From the NCBI RefSeq assembly GCF_024213665.1, contig NZ_JANAVP010000028.1:1-64000 (forward strand): a stretch of DNA of 64,000 nt. Direction: 5' to 3'. This document shows positions 58,894-64,000 of the stretch, piece after piece. The DNA comes from Streptomyces sp. A3M-1-3. GTDB lineage: Bacteria > Actinomycetota > Actinomycetes > Streptomycetales > Streptomycetaceae. Position numbers and translations under genes: made by a program. The notes beneath the pieces are model-generated. The model saw only the letters and a program-made list of their open reading frames with translations, did no database searches and was not told the DNA's origin. Within the stretch, counting starts at the first letter, position 1; every line of letters starts with the position of its first letter.

Positions 58894-61800
58894 CTATCTG
58901 CCCTGTTCCACCCGGCTTTCCTTACCCAGCAGGATGCGCTCCAGCCCGGCCCGGCCGGGCAGGTGGGCGGGGCGGACCACTTCGCCGCTGCGTACGTAGA
59001 GGAAGGCGGCACGGACCTCGTCCGGGGGGAGGTGGTGCTGTTCGGCCCAGGCGAGCCGGTAGACGGCGAGCTGGAGCGGGTCGGCCGTGCGTGCGTGGCT
59101 GGTCTTCCAGTCGACGATCTCGTACGCGCCGGTGTCGTCGTCGCGGTAGACGGCGTCGATCCGGCCGCGGATCACCCGGCCGGCCAGGGTCAGCTGGATG
59201 GGCACCTCGATGCGGTGGGGGGTGCGGCCGGCGAACGGGCTGCGCTCGAACGCCGCCTTGAGCGCCTCCAGGTCGCGCTCGTCCGCGATCTCGGCGTCGG
59301 TGCCGGGCAGCTCGTCCGGGTCGAGCATCGGGAGCTGCAGCTCCTCGAACCGTGACTCCACCCAGGCGTGGAAGCGGGTGCCACGGCGGGCCGCCGGCTG
59401 CGGCGGGCTGGGCATGGGGCGGGCCAGCTCCTGCGCGAAGCCGTCGGGGTCGGCGGCGAGGCGCAGCAGCTGGGACGCGGAGAGGGCGGGCGGCAGGGGG
59501 ACGTCACGGACGGTGGCGCGGGCCCGGCGCAGCTCGCCGGTGAGCGCGTCGAGGTCCCGGTCCCAGGACGCGAGCAGGCGGGCCTCCTCGCCCACGAGGC
59601 GCTCGCGGGGGGCGGGGACGCGGTGCGGGGGCGCGGCGCCGGGGGGCCTTTCCCCAGCCCCGCCCCTCCCCGAACCCGTGGCCAAGCCCCCGGCCCCCCG
59701 AGCACCCGCTCCGCCGCGCCGCCCATCGGCTGCGCCGGCGGATCCGGACGCCGGGGCCCCGAGGCCCCCGGCGCCGGCTTCAACGCGCCGTGCATCGGCT
59801 TCCCCGGCCGGCTCGGAACCCGGGGCGCCGGGGGCGTCGGCGGGCGCTTCGCGGTGCCGTGTGTCGGTCCCGCCGGCCGTCGCGGGCCATGGGTCCTCCG
59901 GGTGGGGGGGCCAGTCCTCGGGGTCCTCTGGGTAGGGGGGCCATGCCTCCGGGTCCTCTGGGTCCTCCGGGGGGTGTTCGTCGTACGGGGCGTCCTCGTG
60001 CGCGGGCGCGGCCAGGTGGGTCAGGACCGTTTCTGCCGCCTTTCTGCGGCGGGCCAGGGAGGTCGGGTCCAGGGGGAGTGGCCAGGCATGGTCCGCCGCT
60101 GCCGCGCGCAGGGCCGGGTTCTCCTCGTCCTCGTCCGGCTCGTCCGCCCACGCCTCGATCTCGCCGTGCCCGGCGACGCAGTGGTCGTACAGGGCATGCA
60201 GGAACGGGGAGGGGCCGCGTGGGCGCTTCTGGGTGGGGCCCCACCAGTGGCCGGAGCCGAGCAGCAGAGAGCGGGGGCGGGTGAAGGTGACGTACCCCAG
60301 GCGCAGTTCCTCTGTCGCCTGGTGGGACTTCATCGCGTCCTTGAAGGCCCTCACGCCCTTCGCGTCCCAGTCCTGCACGTCCGGCAGGGTTTCCGCGTCG
60401 CCTCGCAGCCCGTGCGGAAGGACCTTCGGCTGGGCAATCCAGGACTCTCGCCCCTGCTCGCTCGGGAACTGCTTGGCAACCAGCCCCGGCACGGCCACGA
60501 CGTCCCACTCCAGGCCCTTGGACTTGTGCGCGGTGAGCACCTTGACCGTGTTCTCACCGCCCGGGAGTGCGTTGTCCAGGCCCTTCTCGTACTGGGCGGC
60601 CGTGCGCAGGAAGCCGAGGAAGGCGAGCAGGCTCGCCTGTCCGTCGAGTGCCGCGAAGCCCGCCGCGATGTCGAGGAAGTTGGAGAGCGTCTCGCGGCGG
60701 CGGGCGGCCAGGGCGTGCGGCGAGGCGGAGAGTTCCACGTCGAGGCCGGTGGTCGCGAGCACCCGGTGGAGTACGTCCATCAGCGGGTCGGCCAGCGAGC
60801 GGCGCAGGTCGCGCAGTTCGGCGGCGAGGCGCGCGAACCGCACGCGGGCGTCGGTGGAGAAGGGGAGGTCGTCGTCCGTGCCGTCCGACTCCAGAAACGT
60901 GTCCAGGGCGTCCGCCAGCGAGATGACCTCGAACGGGTCGACGCCTTCCACCGCCTCGGCCAGGCGGCGGTCGGGGTCGTCGTCCTGCCCGGCCGTTTCG
61001 TACCGTACGAGCTGCCGCGCCCGGCGCCCCAGCAGCGCCAGGTCCCGGGCCCCGATCCGCCAGCGCGGGCCGATCAGCAGCCGGACGAGGGCGGCGTTGG
61101 CGCCGGGGTCCTGGAGGACCTCGCAGACCGCGACCAGGTCGGCGACCTCGGGCAGGTGCAGCAGCCCGGACAGCCCGACGACCTCGACCGGGATGTCACG
61201 GGCGACCAGTGCGCCCTGGATCTCGGCGAAGTCGCCCGCGGTGCGGCACAGCACCGCGATCTCGCCGGGCTCCTTGCCCGTACGGACGAGATGGGCGATC
61301 GAGTCGGCCAGCCAGTCCAGCTCCTCGGCGTGGGTCGGCAGCAGCGCGCAGCGGACGATGCCGTCGCGCTCGGCGCCGGGCGCGGGGCGCAGCGCCTCGA
61401 CGCCCTCGTGCAGGGCGCGCAGCGGGGCGGCGAGGCCGTTGGCGAGGTCGAGGAGACGGCCGCCGCTGCGGCGGTTCTCGCTGAGCGAGAACCGGTCGGC
61501 GGGGCGGCCGTCGGCGTACGGGAAGTGGTCCGGGAAGTCGTCGAGGTTGGCTACGGACGCGCCGCGCCAGCCGTAGATCGCCTGGCAGGGGTCGCCGACC
61601 GCGGTGACCGCGTGGCCGCTGCCGCCGCCGAACAGGCCGGAGAGCAGGAGCCGCTGGGCGACGGACGTGTCCTGGTACTCGTCGAGCAGGACGACCCGGA
61701 ATTCGTCGCGCAGCATCCGGCCGACCTCCGGGCGGGTGGTCGCGAGCTGCGCGGACAGCGCGATCTGGTCGCCGAAGTCGAGGAGGTCGCGGCTGCGCTT

Positions 61801-62499
61801 CTGCTCGCGGTAGCGGGTGGTGAGTTCGAGCAGTTCGAGCCGGGCCGCGGCCGCCTCCGGGACCTTGCGCAGATCGGCGTTGGTGAGCTTGGCGTGCGCG
61901 AGGGTGTCGAGCAGCTCGGTGTCGTACGTCCGCAGGCGGCCGGGGTCCACCAGGTGCTCGGCGAGCTCCGCGTCCAGCGCGAGGAGGTCGCTGACCAGGG
62001 AGGGGACGGATTTGGTCAGCGCGGGATACGGGCCGGGCGCCTCCCGCAGCACGCCCGCGGCGAGCTGGAAGCGGGTGGCGTCGGCGAGCAGCCGGGCTGA
62101 CGGCTCCAGGCCGATGCGCAGGCCGTGGTCGGTCAGCAGCTGTCCCGCGAAGGCGTGGTACGTCGAGATGCGCGGCTCGCCCGGGGGGTGGGAGGGGTCC
62201 AGGTCCAGCGCCTCGGGATCGGTGACCCCGGCCCGTATGAGCGCGGTCCGTACGCGTTCGGCCAGCTCGCCGGCGGCCTTGTTGGTGAAGGTCAGGCCGA
62301 GTACCTGCTCGGGGGCCACCTGCCCGGTGCCGACCAGCCAGACCACCCGGGCGGCCATCACCGTCGTCTTGCCGGAACCGGCTCCGGCCACGATGACCTG
62401 CGGGGCGGGCGGCGCGGTGATGCAGGCCGTCTGCTCCGGGGTGAACGGGATGCCGAGGAGCTCTTTGAGCTGCTCGGGGTCGGTGATGCGTGCGGACAC
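58894..62499 (-). CDS. AdnB-like UvrD/RecB helicase-nuclease
   Basis: A 1201-residue double-strand-break end-resection enzyme like mycobacterial AdnB. The start is GTG 62499 (MSARITDPEQL). SF1A helicase motifs are GAGSGKT (39-45), LLDEYQDTS, AVGDPCQAIYGWRG and YVTFTRPRSLL. A Pro/Glu/Asp- and Gly/Ala-rich linker of about 140 residues includes an in-frame copy of a dispersed GC-rich repeat. The C-terminal RecB-like nuclease has GTRFHAWVE, RGRIDAVY and EIVDWKTS (PD-(D/E)xK). It lies directly downstream of the AdnA-like gene. Confidence 0.9.
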   Translation of the reverse strand: MSARITDPEQLKELLGIPFTPEQTACITAPPAPQVIVAGAGSGKTTVMAARVVWLVGTGQVAPEQVLGLTFTNKAAGELAERVRTALIRAGVTDPEALDLDPSHPPGEPRISTYHAFAGQLLTDHGLRIGLEPSARLLADATRFQLAAGVLREAPGPYPALTKSVPSLVSDLLALDAELAEHLVDPGRLRTYDTELLDTLAHAKLTNADLRKVPEAAAARLELLELTTRYREQKRSRDLLDFGDQIALSAQLATTRPEVGRMLRDEFRVVLLDEYQDTSVAQRLLLSGLFGGGSGHAVTAVGDPCQAIYGWRGASVANLDDFPDHFPYADGRPADRFSLSENRRSGGRLLDLANGLAAPLRALHEGVEALRPAPGAERDGIVRCALLPTHAEELDWLADSIAHLVRTGKEPGEIAVLCRTAGDFAEIQGALVARDIPVEVVGLSGLLHLPEVADLVAVCEVLQDPGANAALVRLLIGPRWRIGARDLALLGRRARQLVRYETAGQDDDPDRRLAEAVEGVDPFEVISLADALDTFLESDGTDDDLPFSTDARVRFARLAAELRDLRRSLADPLMDVLHRVLATTGLDVELSASPHALAARRRETLSNFLDIAAGFAALDGQASLLAFLGFLRTAAQYEKGLDNALPGGENTVKVLTAHKSKGLEWDVVAVPGLVAKQFPSEQGRESWIAQPKVLPHGLRGDAETLPDVQDWDAKGVRAFKDAMKSHQATEELRLGYVTFTRPRSLLLGSGHWWGPTQKRPRGPSPFLHALYDHCVAGHGEIEAWADEPDEDEENPALRAAAADHAWPLPLDPTSLARRRKAAETVLTHLAAPAHEDAPYDEHPPEDPEDPEAWPPYPEDPEDWPPHPEDPWPATAGGTDTRHREAPADAPGAPGSEPAGEADARRVEAGAGGLGAPASGSAGAADGRRGGAGARGAGGLATGSGRGGAGERPPGAAPPHRVPAPRERLVGEEARLLASWDRDLDALTGELRRARATVRDVPLPPALSASQLLRLAADPDGFAQELARPMPSPPQPAARRGTRFHAWVESRFEELQLPMLDPDELPGTDAEIADERDLEALKAAFERSPFAGRTPHRIEVPIQLTLAGRVIRGRIDAVYRDDDTGAYEIVDWKTSHARTADPLQLAVYRLAWAEQHHLPPDEVRAAFLYVRSGEVVRPAHLPGRAGLERILLGKESRVEQGR
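59650..59702 (-). repeat. Dispersed GC-rich repeat inside adnB-like gene, copy 2
   Basis: Inverted relative to copy 1 at 20876-20929. On the minus strand it reads CTCGGGGGGCCGGGGGCTTG at its start and GGGGCGGGGCTGGGGAA at its end, with about five differences between. It is read in frame as the Gly/Ala-rich linker (GARGAGGLATGSGRGGAGER). Confidence 0.75.
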
Positions 62500-62602
62500 C
62501 CGGGAGAGGCTATCCGGGCCCACTGACAATCCGGCTCGGGCGACGCGGGCTCGGTGGCCGGCTCGCGGGCGGCCGGGGCACGGGTGGCCTGGCGACCGGG
62601 CA

Positions 62603-62676
62603 CGCGTGGGGCCGGCCGACCTCCGGGCACGGGTGGCCGGCTCGCGGGCGCGCGTGGGGCCGGCCGACCTCCGGGC
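62603..62676. repeat. 48-base-period direct repeat between adnA- and adnB-like genes
   Basis: A 26-base unit beginning CGCGTGGGGCCGGCCGACCT occurs at 62603-62628 and again at 62651-62676, embedded in a longer GGCCGG-rich imperfect repeat array. It fills much of the 264-base gap between the two helicase genes, where no other feature is visible. Confidence 0.75.
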
Positions 62677-62763
62677 GCGGTCACCGGCGAGGCGCCGGGC
62701 GGCCGCCGGGCGGTGTGCTGAGCATCACCCCGGTCATCCCGGCCACCCCGGTCATGCGCTCCG

Positions 62764-64000
62764 TCACTCGACGATCTGCCGGCCCTCCGGCTGCGCGCTG
62801 CACGATGCCCGGAAGGAGCAGTGCGTGCAGTGCTGGCCCGTGGCAGGCGTGAAGCGCTCGTCGAGGACGCGCCCCGCCGCGGTCGCGAGCAGGTCGCCCA
62901 CCCACTCCCCCGTCAGCGGCTCCTGTGCCTGCACCTTGGGGACGCTCTCGCCGCCGTCCTTCTTGGCCGCCCCTTGGCGCAGCTGGACGAGTTCGGCTCC
63001 GCCCGGCGGCGGGCGCAGGCCGTCGAACGCCTCGTCCACCGCGCCCTCGCGGACCGCGAGCTGATAGACCGCCAGCTGAGGGTGGCGGGCGACCTCGTCC
63101 TTCGTGGGGGTCTGCTTGCCGGTCTTGAAGTCGACGACGTACGCGCGTCCCTCGGCGTCGGTCTCCACGCGGTCCATCGAGCCCCGGATCCGTACCTCGA
63201 ACTGACCGGCTTCGAGCGTCACGTCGAAGTCGTGCTCGGTGGCGAGGGGGGTGCGGCCCGCGCGGTCCATGACGTGCCAGCGCAGGAACCGCTCCAGCGC
63301 GGCTCGCGCGTTCTCCTTCTCCTGCAGCGACTTCCACGGCGCGTCGAAGGCGAGCCCGTCCCAGACCGAGTCGAGCCGCTCCATGAGGACGGCGAGGTCG
63401 GCGGGCGTCCGGCCGGAGGCGACCTCGTCGGCCAGGACGTGCACGACGTTGCCGAACCCCTGCGCGGCCGTGGCCGGCGCGTCCGCCTTCACCTCGCGGC
63501 CCAGGAACCACTGGAGGGAGCAGGTGTTGGCGAGCTGGTCCAGCGCGCTGCCGGACAGCGTGACCGGCTTGGTCCGGTCGCGCAGCGGGACCGCGCTGTG
63601 CGTCGGCTCGTACAGGCCCCACCAGCGGTACGGATGCGCCGCCGGTACGAGCGGCCTGCCCTCCTCGTCGCTGAGAGCGGCCAGTCGCGCGAGCCGTCGG
63701 GCGGCGGCGTCGCGCAGCGCGGCGGAGGCGTGCGGGTCGACGGTTGTGGCCCGCAGCTCGGCGACGAGCGCGGCGACCGAGAGCGGGCGGCGGGGGCGGC
63801 CGGTGACGTCCTTCGGCTCGACCCCGAGTTCGGTGAGGAAACGGGAGGGCTGGTCGCCGTCGTCTGCCGGTGCCTTGACCGCGGTGACGACGAGGCGTTC
63901 GCGGGCGCGGGTCGCCGCGACGTAGAAGAGCCGTCGCTCCTCGGCGAGGAGTGCGCCGGGGGTGAGCGGCTCGGCGAGTCCGTCGCGGCCGATCCGGTCC
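62764..64000 (-). CDS. AdnA-like helicase-nuclease (5' end beyond window)
   Basis: The 412 codons present are the C-terminal part of a UvrD/RecB-type helicase. Motif VI appears as LFYVAATRARERL. Then come a nuclease region with FGNVVHVL, RGSMDRVET and YVVDFKTGKQ (PD-(D/E)xK), and a four-Cys Fe-S site built from NTCSLQWFL and CTHCSFRASC. The Fe-S-nuclease layout matches AddB/AdnA-type subunits. The frame is open to the window edge. Its downstream neighbour is the AdnB-like gene, so the two would form the heterodimer. Confidence 0.88.
   Translation of the reverse strand, partial: DRIGRDGLAEPLTPGALLAEERRLFYVAATRARERLVVTAVKAPADDGDQPSRFLTELGVEPKDVTGRPRRPLSVAALVAELRATTVDPHASAALRDAAARRLARLAALSDEEGRPLVPAAHPYRWWGLYEPTHSAVPLRDRTKPVTLSGSALDQLANTCSLQWFLGREVKADAPATAAQGFGNVVHVLADEVASGRTPADLAVLMERLDSVWDGLAFDAPWKSLQEKENARAALERFLRWHVMDRAGRTPLATEHDFDVTLEAGQFEVRIRGSMDRVETDAEGRAYVVDFKTGKQTPTKDEVARHPQLAVYQLAVREGAVDEAFDGLRPPPGGAELVQLRQGAAKKDGGESVPKVQAQEPLTGEWVGDLLATAAGRVLDERFTPATGQHCTHCSFRASCSAQPEGRQIVE

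Noticed and set aside
62500..62763. CRISPR-like array between the AdnA- and AdnB-like genes.
   Set aside because: Only two copies of a 26-base unit with one imperfect spacer, extremely GC-rich and continuous with other repeats; no cas genes.

Overview
The window is chromosomal core DNA of a Streptomyces or a very close actinobacterium. The evidence is the very high GC content with strong GC3 bias, frequent GTG/TTG starts, the das chitin/N-acetylglucosamine cluster, sigR-rsrA, nrdAB-nrdS behind a cobalamin riboswitch, catR-catalase, wblC (whiB7), an uvrD2-type helicase and an AdnAB-like helicase-nuclease pair. From memory, the gene order follows the S. coelicolor SCO52xx-SCO51xx block; this was not checked by search.

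Layout. 1-8020: 3' tip of an IS630-type transposase, a frameshifted SIS-domain sugar-phosphate enzyme, nagB, dasD, dasCBA and dasR. DasR-type operators lie in both divergent promoter regions (1187-1202 and 7050-7089). Together these genes import and catabolise (GlcNAc)n. 8146-11164: cstA with its small partner ybdD, then a GNAT acetyltransferase. 11165-16540: a decayed TnpB fragment, paired NrdR-like boxes, a B12 riboswitch, nrdA, nrdB and the GlxA/AraC-type regulator nrdS. 16569-22464: a secreted M15 peptidase, peptide deformylase, and a three-gene set (HD-GYP, degenerate HD, TPR protein). 22659-24528: rsrA-sigR with an autoregulatory sigma-R promoter and two sigR starts, and a hydrolase. 24566-33301: SRAP protein, M50-like membrane protease, aroA-rsgA, SMR exporter/TetR, hisN, CBS protein, catalase and catR. 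33323-38631: two initiator tRNA genes flanking a Sel1-repeat protein, then a large UPF0182 membrane protein. 38767-44696: PPA1309 protein, YlbL-like PDZ-Lon protease, a 56-aa membrane peptide, moaE, an epimerase, a zinc metalloprotease and a Nudix hydrolase. 44752-47845: three AIM24-domain genes, one fused to TerD. 47951-52957: DUF45 protease, ThiF-like protein, ABC1 kinase, zinc-ribbon protein, and wblC with a long attenuator-type leader. 52958-64000: uvrD2, mycoredoxin with a sigma-R-type promoter, a secreted protein, nudC, a frameshifted M20 peptidase, adnB-like and (partial) adnA-like genes.

Regulation is the strongest theme. Directly readable circuits are DasR operators, NrdR boxes plus riboswitch, two GGAAT-N18-GTT sigma-R promoters, a Fur-type operator between catalase and catR, and the wblC leader (AT-rich promoter, 101-codon uORF, intrinsic terminator). 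I found no CRISPR array, prophage, biosynthetic cluster or defence island. The least explained content is the TerD/AIM24 set, the ThiF-like protein, the small gene coupled to wblC and the dispersed GC-rich repeat that is translated inside adnB. Two conserved genes (SIS at 92-1167, M20 at 57486-58884) each need exactly one extra base to read through, so they are either pseudogenes or assembly indels.
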